Assembly: GCA_965249205.1 (NCBI GenBank)
Contig: CBDFLL010000002.1
Coordinates: 186,001 to 250,000, forward strand
DNA length: 64,000 bases
Direction of reading: 5' to 3'
From: JAQBVV01 sp965249205
GTDB taxonomy: Bacteria > Acidobacteriota > Vicinamibacteria > Vicinamibacterales > UBA2999
The translations under genes were made by a program, and so were the position numbers. Each line of letters starts with the position of its first letter. The stretch's first letter is position 1. Shown piece after piece: positions 54,887 to 63,646 of the stretch. The notes beneath the pieces are model-generated. The model was not told the DNA's origin. It saw only the letters and a list, made by a program, of their open reading frames with translations, and searched no databases.

Positions 54887-55360
54887 TTACTTCCCCATCC
54901 GATCCACCGAGTAGCGATCCGCAAAGCTTAGTGCACCCAGGAAGGCGAACACCAGAACGTACCACCACATGATGTGCGCCGTGCCAAAGTTCATCATGGC
55001 CACCTGTCCGAACATCATGACCAGAAAGAGCGCACTCCCGGCCAAACTGGCAAGCCTCGTCTTGAATCCCACCGCGAGCAGTATCCCGATCACGAATTCA
55101 GCCGGCGGGATCGTGTAGGCGATTAGCCCGACGAGCCAGCCCGGGAATATCGGCAGCACACCTGCCAAGGTGACGCCAACAAACTCTTCTCGAGTTTCGG
55201 CCACGAACTCCCTCAGGATCGGAAAACGCGTCCCTCCGTGGGCGATCATGTGGAAACCCATGGTTGCTCGCACCATGAGATAGCCAACCGGGAGATCGCG
55301 CCCGAAGAATCTGTCTTGCCAACTCTTGTCATCAGACGTCTGGACATTGGTGTCGGACAT
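54887..55360 (-). CDS. DoxX-family membrane protein
   Basis: 157 residues with four membrane helices (PVGYLMVRATMGFHMIAHGG, then the WLVGLIAYTIPPAEFVIGILLAVG hairpin, LFLVMMFGQVAM and WWYVLVFAFLGAL). This matches the DoxX family of small membrane redox-linked subunits. Function is not clear from sequence. GGAG before the ATG at 55360. Between a quinone-reductase-like gene and the VOC gene, all on one strand. Confidence 0.85.
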   Translation of the reverse strand: MSDTNVQTSDDKSWQDRFFGRDLPVGYLMVRATMGFHMIAHGGTRFPILREFVAETREEFVGVTLAGVLPIFPGWLVGLIAYTIPPAEFVIGILLAVGFKTRLASLAGSALFLVMMFGQVAMMNFGTAHIMWWYVLVFAFLGALSFADRYSVDRMGK

Positions 55361-55414
55361 TACAACTCCATTCGATGTCTGTGAGCCGCGCCGAGCTCAC
55401 GAAGCACGTGCCGG

Positions 55415-56392
55415 CTACGAGCCCGTTGGCACTAAAACGATCTTTCCGAACGCTCCCGCCTCCATGACGGCGCCGTGCGCGTCGGCGGCCTGCGCAAGCG
55501 GAAACTCCCGGCCGACGACGGGGTTCAGTGTGCCGTTGGCAAGGCCGGCCCCGAGTGCCGCGTGAATAGTGCGCCGTTCCTCCACCGTGGCGTTGAACAT
55601 CGTCATGCCCAGAACGGTGCCATCCTTGCCCATCATCTTGCGAGGATCGATCTCGACGCGGCCACGATTCCCGACGACCATCACGCGTCCATGAAGCGCC
55701 AGGACTTCAAAGTCGCGGTCGAGATTCACATTGGCAAGCATCTCGAGAATCACGTCCACGCCACGGGCGGCCGTCAGCGCCATGACCTGACTCATGTAAT
55801 CGGCGTCACCGTGGTTGAGCACCTCATGTGCACCTTGCTCCCGTACCAGCGCCAGCCCTCGGTCGCTGCCGGCGGTTCCGATCACGCGCAGGCCATGCGC
55901 CCGAGTGATCTGTGTCGCAGCGATGCCGACGCCACCGCTCGCGCCATGGATCAGGACTGTTTCTCCCGGACGCACGTTGGCCTTGAGAAAGAGGGCGCGC
56001 CATGCCGTGCCGTACGGTACGCCCACCGCCGCGCCCTGAGCAAACGAGATCTGGTGCGGCAACGGGTGAACCTGCGACTCGTCGCAGATCGTCGCCTCGC
56101 TGTACCCGCCGTGCCCCTCGACCGTGCCGTTCGCATAGACCCGGTCGCCCATATTGACGCGCGTGACGCCCGCGCCAGTGGCTTCCACGATCCCGCCGAT
56201 ATCGGCGCCCGGCGTATACGGCAGGTTCGGCTTGATTGCGTACGTGCCGGAGCGGATGTAGGCGTCCACGGGATTGACGCCGCAAGCCTTGACCCCAACC
56301 AGCACCTGACTTGGCCCGGGTGATGGGCTGGGCACATCTTCAAGCGTCATCACCTCCGCGGGTCCGAATTCACGAACAACGATGGCTTTCAT
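55415..56392 (-). CDS. Zinc-type NADPH:quinone oxidoreductase
   Basis: 325 residues, medium-chain dehydrogenase/reductase of the quinone-reductase branch. GVNPVDAYIRSG (38-49), then GADIGGIVEATG and the NADPH-binding HGASGGVGIAATQ (149-161). No catalytic zinc Cys set is present. It reduces quinones or related enones with NADPH. GAGAGG before the ATG at 56392. It lies 34 bases after acuI, with which it is probably co-transcribed. Confidence 0.9.
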   Translation of the reverse strand: MKAIVVREFGPAEVMTLEDVPSPSPGPSQVLVGVKACGVNPVDAYIRSGTYAIKPNLPYTPGADIGGIVEATGAGVTRVNMGDRVYANGTVEGHGGYSEATICDESQVHPLPHQISFAQGAAVGVPYGTAWRALFLKANVRPGETVLIHGASGGVGIAATQITRAHGLRVIGTAGSDRGLALVREQGAHEVLNHGDADYMSQVMALTAARGVDVILEMLANVNLDRDFEVLALHGRVMVVGNRGRVEIDPRKMMGKDGTVLGMTMFNATVEERRTIHAALGAGLANGTLNPVVGREFPLAQAADAHGAVMEAGAFGKIVLVPTGS

Positions 56393-56426
56393 ACGTCCTC
56401 TCTCGCATCACGCGGTGCGACACACA

Positions 56427-57416
56427 TCAACTGATCGTGACGAGGGTTCGACCGGTCACCGTGCCGTCGATATACGCCTGAAAGGCTCCCGGCAACCCAT
56501 CGAATGATAACGTCCGGCCAGCGATCGCATCCAGGTGCCTGGGCCGAAGATCCCCGCCGATTCTGTCCCAGACATCCAGCCTGAGGGCTTTCGGCGTCTC
56601 CGGAGAGTTGATGCCCAGAAGGCAGACGGCGCGCAGAATGAAGGGCACGACAGTGGTGTTGAGGGCCGGACTCGCGGCGAGGCCAATGCTCGCGATATTG
56701 CCGCCGTAGTTGACCGTACGCGTCAGCCAGGCCAGGGCATCACCCCCGACATTGTCGATCGCACCGCCCCACTCTGCCTTCTCCATCGGTCGCTTGCCGT
56801 AGTTAACCTGGTCCCTCAGCAGGACCCGATGCGCGCCGATGCTCGTGAGATAGTCGGATTGTTCCGCTTTGCCTGTGAGCGCTACGACCTCGTAGCCTCT
56901 GGCGTTCAGCATGTCGATCGCGATGCTGCCAACGCCCCCGGTCGCGCCCGTCACGACGATCGGCCCGTTCTCGGGACGCTGGTTGTTTTGCTCCATGCGA
57001 TGAATCGCCAGCGCGGCGGTGTAGCCGGCGGTACCAATCTGCATCGTCTGTGCCGCTGTCATGCCCTCAGGCACGCGCACGACGGCATCGCCCTTCACGC
57101 GCGCGTACTCGCTGTAGCCGCCGTCAACCGTTTCGCTCAGCCCGCACCCATTCACGAGCACCTCGTGGCCGGCTTCAACGCGCGCATCCGACGAACTCAC
57201 GACTGTCCCGGCCAAGTCGATGCCACCGACCAGCGGGTAGCGCCGCAGTATCTTTCCGGCTCCGGTGGCCGCGAGTGCGTCCTTGTAGTTGATCGTCGAG
57301 TGGCTGACCTTGACGACCACCTCGCCCTCGCTCAGATCGTCGAGCGACAGTTCGCAGAATCCCGCGACGATCGCGTCGTCTTTCTTGTCAATCCGAAAAG
57401 CACGAAAGCTATCCAT
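56427..57416 (-). CDS. acuI: Acryloyl-CoA reductase (AcuI/YhdH type)
   Basis: 329 residues, medium-chain reductase of the YhdH/AcuI group: HSTINYKDALAATG (39-52), YPLVGGIDLAGTV (60-72), GYSEYARVKGD (100-110) and NADPH loop GATGGVGSIA (157-166). AcuI reduces acryloyl-CoA to propionyl-CoA in acrylate, 3-hydroxypropionate and DMSP metabolism. The divergent neighbours are a crotonase and a propionyl-CoA synthetase, which strongly supports this role. AAGGGG lies before the ATG at 57416. Confidence 0.9.
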   Translation of the reverse strand: MDSFRAFRIDKKDDAIVAGFCELSLDDLSEGEVVVKVSHSTINYKDALAATGAGKILRRYPLVGGIDLAGTVVSSSDARVEAGHEVLVNGCGLSETVDGGYSEYARVKGDAVVRVPEGMTAAQTMQIGTAGYTAALAIHRMEQNNQRPENGPIVVTGATGGVGSIAIDMLNARGYEVVALTGKAEQSDYLTSIGAHRVLLRDQVNYGKRPMEKAEWGGAIDNVGGDALAWLTRTVNYGGNIASIGLAASPALNTTVVPFILRAVCLLGINSPETPKALRLDVWDRIGGDLRPRHLDAIAGRTLSFDGLPGAFQAYIDGTVTGRTLVTIS

Positions 57417-57547
57417 ACCAGTTCCCCTTCAACACCGACCGCCAGCCCCCTCGGCCGCCACGGCTCCTGTGCAGCATGTCGCGCGATCGATCATATGCCG
57501 TGTGTCGGGTGGGGCGAGGAACAGGCTGCGCCCGGGATCGATATCTG

Positions 57548-57553
57548 TAGAAT
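57548..57553 (+). promoter_or_regulatory. -10 element (TAGAAT), leaderless start of the crotonase gene
   Basis: TAGAAT six bases before the ATG at 57560. Confidence 0.45.
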
Positions 57554-57559
57554 GGCTGC

Positions 57560-58345
57560 ATGCCTGACGACAACACGCTGCTCATTGACGATCGCGGGCC
57601 CGCTCGCATCATCACGATCAACCGACCTCAGGTCCTCAATGCGCTGAACCCGGCAGTCATTATGGATCTCGGTCGGGCGTTCCAGGCACTTGCCGATGCC
57701 GGGCAGGTCCGAGGAGTTGTGCTCACCGGGGCGGGGGAGAAAGCTTTCGTCGCAGGGGCCGATATCGCGGCCATGCGAGACATGAGCCCCCAGGAGGCGC
57801 TGGTCTTTGCACGGAAGGGACATGCGGTAGGCGAGTTGATTTCCAACGCCAAGGTGCCCGTCATCGCGGCTGTTAACGGCTTCGCGCTTGGCGGTGGATG
57901 CGAAATCGCGCTGGCCTGCGACTTCGTCTACGCGAGTACCAACGCCCGCTTCGGGCAACCAGAAGTGAAGCTGGGCGTGATTCCTGGCTTTGGTGGCACC
58001 CAGCGGCTCCTCCGTCGCATCGGATTGGCAAGGGCGCTCGAGCTATGCGTGACGGGCGAGATGATTCGGGCCGACGAGGCCTTCCGCGTCGGGCTGGCGA
58101 ACAAGGTGTGTGAGCCCGAGGCACTGCTTCAGGAAGCACTCGCGTGTATCGATACGATCGCCACGATGGGTCCGCTGGCCGTCGCCGAGGCGAAGCGCGT
58201 CATTCATGAGGGGGCCTCGCTGCCGCTCGGCCCCGCCAACCAACTTGAGGCACAGGCCTTCGCGGACCTCTTCGTCTCACACGACCAGACTGAGGGTATG
58301 GCGGCCTTCATCGAAAAGCGTGCCGCGAGCTTCACCGGTCAATGA
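57560..58345 (+). CDS. Enoyl-CoA hydratase (crotonase family)
   Basis: 261 residues. AFVAGADIAAM forms the oxyanion-hole region; GGGCEIALACD (111-121, E115) and FGQPEVKLGV (131-140, E135) give the catalytic glutamate pair at the usual 20-residue spacing. It hydrates or dehydrates enoyl-CoAs; next to AcuI and PrpE the likely substrate is 3-hydroxypropionyl-CoA/acryloyl-CoA. A TAGAAT promoter and no Shine-Dalgarno precede the ATG. PrpE follows after 31 bases on the same strand. Confidence 0.92.
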   Translation: MPDDNTLLIDDRGPARIITINRPQVLNALNPAVIMDLGRAFQALADAGQVRGVVLTGAGEKAFVAGADIAAMRDMSPQEALVFARKGHAVGELISNAKVPVIAAVNGFALGGGCEIALACDFVYASTNARFGQPEVKLGVIPGFGGTQRLLRRIGLARALELCVTGEMIRADEAFRVGLANKVCEPEALLQEALACIDTIATMGPLAVAEAKRVIHEGASLPLGPANQLEAQAFADLFVSHDQTEGMAAFIEKRAASFTGQ

Positions 58346-58376
58346 GCGCAGCGCAGATGCGAGAGGAGGAATCGAG

Positions 58377-60266
58377 ATGAGCTACCAGGCAGAGTACGAC
58401 CGTTCGATGACCGATCCTGAGGGCTTCTGGCGCACGCAGGCCGAGGCGCTGGAGTGGTTTAGTTTCCCCCAACAGATCGTAGCGCTCGATGACGACGGTC
58501 TCGGACATTGGTTCGCCGATGGCGAAATGAACACCGCGTATATGGCCCTCGATCATCACGTGAAGAGCGGGCGCGGCGATCAGGCGGCGCTCATCTACGA
58601 CTCTCCGGTGACTAACACCAAATCCCGCTACAGCTACGCCGAACTCACCGACGCGGTGGCCCGCACCGCGGGCATGCTGGCGGCGCTCGGCGTGGAAAAA
58701 GGCGACCGCGTCATCATCTACATGCCGATGATCCCGGAATCGGTCATCGCGATGCTCTCCGTCGCCAGGCTCGGAGCCGTGCACTCAGTGGTGTTCGGCG
58801 GTTTCGCACCGCCCGAACTGGCGGCGCGCATCGACGACGCGACACCGACAGTCATGCTCACGGCCTCCTGTGGCATCGAGATAACACGGGTGATCGAGTA
58901 CAAGCCGCTGATCGATCGAGCGATCGAACTCGCCACACACAAACCGAAGATCTGTGTCGTCCTGCAGCGTCCGCAGGCCACCGCCTCGATGATCGAGGGG
59001 CGCGATCACGACTGGGCCAGCCTGATCGGAAAGGCCACGCCGGTGGGCTGCACGCCCGTCAAGGGCAGCGACCCTCTGTATATCCTCTACACCTCCGGCA
59101 CCACCGGAAAGCCCAAGGGGGTCGTGCGCGAGAACGGCGGTCACGCCGTCGCGCTCAACTACAGCATGAAAGCGATCTACAACGTCGAGGCGGGCGACGT
59201 GTATTGGGCAGCGTCGGATGTGGGCTGGGTCGTGGGCCACTCGTACACCGTGTACGGCCCGCTACTGCGCGGGTGCACGACAATCGTGTATGAAGGCAAA
59301 CCGATCATGACGCCCGACGCCGGGGCTCTTTGGCGCGTCTGCGCCGAGTACGGGGTGAAGGCGCTGTTTACGGCACCCACCGCGTTCCGCGCGGTGAAGA
59401 AAGAGGATCCGGACGCGACCCTGATGAAGCAGCACGACCTGAGCAAGCTGGAGGTTATCTATTCCGCAGGCGAGCGCCTCGACCCGCCCACAGAGGCGTG
59501 GCTGACCGAGCACACCGGCAAGCCCATCGTGGATCACTGGTGGCAAACCGAGACCGGGTGGGCGATCACCGCCAATATGCAGGGCGTCGAACCGATGCCG
59601 ATCAAAGCGGGCTCCTCTACGGCGCCGATGCCCGGCTTCAACGTGCAGATCCTCGACGAGAACGGGCAACAGATGCCCCGCGGCACGCAGGGGTATATCG
59701 CACTCAAACTGCCACTGCCGCCAGCCTGCCTGAACCGCATCTGGGGTGATGCCAACAGATTCCGGGAGGGCTATCTGACCTTTCTGCCGGGCTATTACAC
59801 CAGCGGCGATGGCGGCTATATCGACGAGGACGGGTACGTTTTCGTGATGGGGCGCGTGGACGACGTGATCAATGTCGCCGGCCATCGGCTCTCCACCGGA
59901 GAGATCGAAGAAGTGGTCGCCACCCATCCAGCAGTGGCGGAATGTGCGGTCATCGCGCGCGACGATGCTCTCAAAGGCCAGGTGCCAATGGGCCTGGTGC
60001 TGCTCAAGTCAGGTGTGACGCTCACCGAGACGGAAGTGCAACAACAGTTGGTCACGCGCGTGAGGGACGCCATCGGTGCGATCACCTGTTACAAGGACAC
60101 CGTGATCCTGACCAGGCTGCCCAAGACCCGTTCCGGAAAGACGCTCCGCAAGACACTGGCCAATATCGTCAACGGAAGAGAGTACGTGGTGCCGTCAACC
60201 ATCGAAGATCCGGGCGTCATTCCGGAAATCATCGAGCTCCTCCGCACCGGGAAGATCATCACCTAA
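58377..60266 (+). CDS. prpE: Propionyl-CoA/acyl-CoA synthetase (PrpE type)
   Basis: 629 residues. Adenylate-forming synthetase: YTSGTTGKPKG (238-248), WWQTETGW, the YTSGDGGYIDEDGYVFVMGRVDDVINVAGHRLS hinge region (core motif GRxDDVINVxGHR) and the C-terminal RSGKTLRKTL with the acetylatable Lys. The close match to propionate-CoA ligase rather than acetate ligase, plus the crotonase and acuI next door, points to propionate, acrylate or 3-hydroxypropionate as substrate. GAGGAGGAA before the ATG at 58377 fixes the start. Convergent with acs. Confidence 0.9.
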   Translation: MSYQAEYDRSMTDPEGFWRTQAEALEWFSFPQQIVALDDDGLGHWFADGEMNTAYMALDHHVKSGRGDQAALIYDSPVTNTKSRYSYAELTDAVARTAGMLAALGVEKGDRVIIYMPMIPESVIAMLSVARLGAVHSVVFGGFAPPELAARIDDATPTVMLTASCGIEITRVIEYKPLIDRAIELATHKPKICVVLQRPQATASMIEGRDHDWASLIGKATPVGCTPVKGSDPLYILYTSGTTGKPKGVVRENGGHAVALNYSMKAIYNVEAGDVYWAASDVGWVVGHSYTVYGPLLRGCTTIVYEGKPIMTPDAGALWRVCAEYGVKALFTAPTAFRAVKKEDPDATLMKQHDLSKLEVIYSAGERLDPPTEAWLTEHTGKPIVDHWWQTETGWAITANMQGVEPMPIKAGSSTAPMPGFNVQILDENGQQMPRGTQGYIALKLPLPPACLNRIWGDANRFREGYLTFLPGYYTSGDGGYIDEDGYVFVMGRVDDVINVAGHRLSTGEIEEVVATHPAVAECAVIARDDALKGQVPMGLVLLKSGVTLTETEVQQQLVTRVRDAIGAITCYKDTVILTRLPKTRSGKTLRKTLANIVNGREYVVPSTIEDPGVIPEIIELLRTGKIIT

Positions 60267-60374
60267 GTTGAGCCGCGGGGCGGAGCGGAGTCGGTCCAGC
60301 CGGCCCTCCCCCGCGATAAGAGGCGGCGCCGGCCAAACTGACGAACGAAGTGCTCCGATGCGGGAAGCCCGCTA

Positions 60375-62342
60375 CTACACGCGCCCGGTCACCAGCGAGT
60401 CCACCACGCCCGGGTCCGCGAGTGTCGTGATGTCGCCCAGGTCGTTCACGTCGCCCTCCGCGATCTTGCGGAGAATGCGACGCATGATCTTGCCCGACCG
60501 TGTCTTGGGCAGACCATCAGTGAACTGGATCTTCTCCGGCGACGCGTGCGGACCGATCTCCGCGCGGACAGCCTTGACGATCTCCGCTTTCATGGCGTCG
60601 GTCGGGGTCTGGCCCGTCTTCAGTGTGACGAAGGCGTAGATCGCGTTGCCCTTGATGTCATGCGGGAAGCCGACGACCGCGGCCTCGGCGACTGACGGAT
60701 GTTTCCCGATCGCACCTTCAACCTCGGCGGAGCCAAGGTTGTGCCCGGAGACGATGATGACATCGTCGACGCGGCCCGTGATCCAGTAGTAGCCGTCCTT
60801 GTCGCGCATGCAGCCATCGCCGGTGAAGTACTTGCCCGGGAATCGCGCGAAATAGGTGTCGAAGAAGCGCTGCTGATCGCCGTAGACACCCCGCATCTGG
60901 CCGGGCCACGACTCCGAAATGCAGAGGTTTCCACGAACGCCGTTGCCTTCGAGGACCTTGCCCTCCTCATCGACGAGCGCGGGCTTGATACCAAACAGCG
61001 GAAACGTCGCGGAACCCGGCTTGGTCGGCGTCGCTCCGGGCAACGGCGACATCAGGATGCCGCCCGTCTCGGTCTGCCACCACGTGTCAACAATCGGGCA
61101 CCGCTCCTTGCCGATCACCGTATGGTACCAGGTCCACTCGGGAGACTTGATCGTTTCCCCGACGGTACCAAGCAGGCGCAGGCTGCTCAGGTCGCACTTT
61201 GACGGCCACGTATCACCTTCCTTCATCAGCGCGCGCAGCGCAGTCGGCGCGGTGTAGAAGCTGTTGACCTTGTGCTTCTGGCAGATCTGCCAGAACCGCC
61301 CCCAATCCGGGTAGTTCGGCACGCCTTCATACATCATCGTGATGGCGCCGTTGGCGAGGGGACCGTAGGTAATGTAGCTGTGGCCGGTCACCCAGCCGAT
61401 GTCGGCCGTGCACCAGTACACATCGCCCGCACGGTAGTCGAACACGTACTCGAACGTGGCCGCCACATAGGTGATGTACCCACCCGTGGTGTGCAGCACG
61501 CCCTTGGGTTTCCCGGTCGATCCTGAGGTGTACAGGATGAACAACGGGTCCTCAGCGTCCATGACCTCGGGGGCGCACGTCGCGTCCGCAGCCGCCAGGG
61601 CTTCGTGCCACCAGACGTCACGGCCGGCAGCCATGTCGACCGCCGCACCGGTGCGCTGCACGACAAGAATCTTCTCGATACTCGGCGTGCTCTTCACCGC
61701 TTTGTCGGCATTGGCCTTCATCGCGATGTCCTGCTTGGCGCCGCGCACACCAGTGTCCTGCGTGATGATCGCCTTGCACTGTGAGTCGTTGATCCTGGTG
61801 ACGAGGCTATCGGCAGTAAACGCGCCGAAGACGATCGAGTGCACGGCGCCGATCCGCGCGCAGGCCAACATCGCGATGGCCAACTCGGGAATCATCTGCA
61901 TGTAGATGCACACCCGGTCGCCCTTGACGATGCCAAGATTCTTGAGCGCATTGGCGGCCTTCTGGACTTCGACCTGCAACTCGGCGTAGGTAAAGACCTT
62001 GCTCTCGGACGGGTTGTTGCCCTCCCAGATCAGCGCGGTATTGCCCCCGCGCCCGGCTTCGACATGCCGATCAACGCAGTTGTAGCAGGCGTTGAGCTTG
62101 CCGCCGAGGTACCACGCGATCTCGGCCTTGTGATAGTCGTACTGCCGTACCGTGTGCCACTTCCCGTACCACGTAATGCGCTGCTCAGCCTGCTCGGCCC
62201 AGAACCCCTCGGGGTCGCTGACCGAACGGTCGTACATCGCGCGGTATTCGTCGAGCGACTTGAAGTGCGCCTTGGCGGAGAAATCCGCCGGAGGGTTGTA
62301 GACGGGCGTTGCATCAGCTGGGGGTAACTTGTTGTCTGCCAC
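60375..62342 (-). CDS. acs: Acetyl-CoA synthetase
   Basis: 655 residues, the usual length. YTSGSTGKPKG is the AMP-binding loop, WWQTETGGI follows, and GRVDDVIIVSGHNLGSAEVE and PKTRSGKIMRRILRK with the regulatory Lys are at the C-terminus. It activates acetate to acetyl-CoA. I chose the GTG at 62342 because GGGAGAAGATC lies before it and MADNKLPP is a family-like start; the longer frame upstream shows no similarity. A hairpin near 62392-62423 lies in its leader. Confidence 0.93.
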   Translation of the reverse strand: MADNKLPPADATPVYNPPADFSAKAHFKSLDEYRAMYDRSVSDPEGFWAEQAEQRITWYGKWHTVRQYDYHKAEIAWYLGGKLNACYNCVDRHVEAGRGGNTALIWEGNNPSESKVFTYAELQVEVQKAANALKNLGIVKGDRVCIYMQMIPELAIAMLACARIGAVHSIVFGAFTADSLVTRINDSQCKAIITQDTGVRGAKQDIAMKANADKAVKSTPSIEKILVVQRTGAAVDMAAGRDVWWHEALAAADATCAPEVMDAEDPLFILYTSGSTGKPKGVLHTTGGYITYVAATFEYVFDYRAGDVYWCTADIGWVTGHSYITYGPLANGAITMMYEGVPNYPDWGRFWQICQKHKVNSFYTAPTALRALMKEGDTWPSKCDLSSLRLLGTVGETIKSPEWTWYHTVIGKERCPIVDTWWQTETGGILMSPLPGATPTKPGSATFPLFGIKPALVDEEGKVLEGNGVRGNLCISESWPGQMRGVYGDQQRFFDTYFARFPGKYFTGDGCMRDKDGYYWITGRVDDVIIVSGHNLGSAEVEGAIGKHPSVAEAAVVGFPHDIKGNAIYAFVTLKTGQTPTDAMKAEIVKAVRAEIGPHASPEKIQFTDGLPKTRSGKIMRRILRKIAEGDVNDLGDITTLADPGVVDSLVTGRV

Positions 62343-62853
62343 GATCTTCTCCCGTGAGTCACGTTCCGGTTGTTGATGTGAAGTCACTATTCCGAGGCGG
62401 GCCGCGCGCCAATCGCGCCTCGGTATGGTCAAGTGTCCCGCGCTCAGCGGAACGTCTGTCCGAAGCGCACCAGGATGCAGCATCCCGTGGGTTGTGGGGT
62501 GAACGAGTACTTCACTCACCACATGACTGTTCGTAGGCGCGACGAGCCGGTAGGAAGCGGTAACGGCCTCGTACACATCCCCGAAGGCCCGTTCTGCAAC
62601 CCTGGCCTTTCTCCGACAGGCGCCTTATTACTGGCACCGACCGCGCCACATTATGCCCGACCGCTGGGGATCACGGCAAACCCGGCTATGAACGGAGCCC
62701 CTTCGCACAGCGCGCCGGATGGGACCGGCCTGGGGCCCCGACCCCGGCTGGATCCCGGGTATTCGTCCTCCCGATTCGTATGGATGACACCGGGCGGCGC
62801 GCCGAAGCGCCGTCGGTCATGAAGCGTGGACCCTGCACTTATACTGAAGCGAC
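62343..62853. other. Gene-free stretch, acs leader
   Basis: CCGAGGCG (62392-62399) pairs with CGCCTCGG (62416-62423), an 8-bp stem with a 16-base loop, upstream of acs. A readable frame extends acs upstream but has no family similarity. I see no riboswitch or second gene before the small gene at 62854. Confidence 0.3.
62840..62845 (+). promoter_or_regulatory. -10 element (TATACT) of the small helical gene
   Basis: TATACT eight bases before the ATG at 62854. Confidence 0.4.
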
Positions 62854-63096
62854 ATGAGCGTGCTGCACCGACTAGCCCTTCGTATCGGCTGGCAGTTGGC
62901 CCGTCACCCTGCGACGCGTGCCAAGGCGGCACAGGCCCTTGCCAAGACGGAGCGTGTGCTCCAAGACGACATCAAGCCGAAGGTGCAGCAGGCCTGGCTG
63001 GATGCGCAGCCTCAAATCGCACACGCCAGACACAAAGTGGCGCAAGTTGCGAAACAGCTCCGCGACGAGTATCGGAAAGGCAGCGGCGGCGAGTAG
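62854..63096 (+). CDS. Small helical hypothetical protein
   Basis: 80 residues, rich in Ala, Arg, Lys and Gln, predicted as two helices (RIGWQLARHPATRAKAAQAL and QIAHARHKVAQVAKQLRDEYRK). Codon use matches neighbours and a TATACT -10 lies just upstream, so the gene is probably real. I do not recognise a family. The pattern could suit a small nucleic-acid- or membrane-surface-associated protein, but nothing decides this. Confidence 0.55.
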   Translation: MSVLHRLALRIGWQLARHPATRAKAAQALAKTERVLQDDIKPKVQQAWLDAQPQIAHARHKVAQVAKQLRDEYRKGSGGE

Positions 63097-63151
63097 CAGC
63101 CTCTGAACCGGCCGACGGCTCACGACTCGAACCTGCCGCCAGCGGCCTGCC

Positions 63152-63646
63152 CTACTCCGTCACGGGCCCCTCTATTCGCCCGGACATGAGGCCTCCAGCC
63201 TCGCCATGCTGCCACGTACCGGCATAGCGATCGCCGTAGAAGAACAGCCTCACGGTGAAGGTCCCCAATCCGGGCAAGCTGGCGTCGGTCATCATGATCA
63301 TCGGCGTGTCGCCAATCCACCGCAGGGGCACCACGATCGGAATGACACCGTCGCCGCCCCCGACGACCGCCCGGAACCGCCACAGGTCATCGCCGACTTT
63401 CTGCACGCTCTCGATCTCGTAGCGGTCTTCGCGAGGCGTCCGATCTTCAGCACCGTCAACGGTGAAGGATCCGACGAGCGCCACGTCGCGCATCCGCTCA
63501 GTAAACTGCCGTTCGAGATCCGTCAGCGACACCGGATCCACAGGCGAAGCCCCCATGCCAAGCCTTCCCGTGACCCAACCTCCTACGAACACCAGTGGCA
63601 ACACCACAATCGCCACGGCGACGCCGATCGCAGGTCGACGTGTCAT
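63152..63646 (-). CDS. Membrane-anchored or secreted hypothetical protein
   Basis: 164 residues. One N-terminal hydrophobic helix (AIGVAVAIVVLPLVFVGGWV), then a beta-rich domain (VGSFTVDGAED, YEIESVQKVGDDLWRFRAVV, YGDRYAGTWQHG). The pattern resembles periplasmic domains of lipocalin-like or DUF-type proteins, but I cannot assign it. The start overlaps the upstream ABC ATPase stop by four bases, so the two are probably translated together. Confidence 0.6.
   Translation of the reverse strand: MTRRPAIGVAVAIVVLPLVFVGGWVTGRLGMGASPVDPVSLTDLERQFTERMRDVALVGSFTVDGAEDRTPREDRYEIESVQKVGDDLWRFRAVVGGGDGVIPIVVPLRWIGDTPMIMMTDASLPGLGTFTVRLFFYGDRYAGTWQHGEAGGLMSGRIEGPVTE

Noticed and set aside
62343..62576. 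N-terminal extension of acs to 62576
   Set aside because: The added ~78 residues have no synthetase similarity and GGGAGAAGATC sits before the GTG at 62342.
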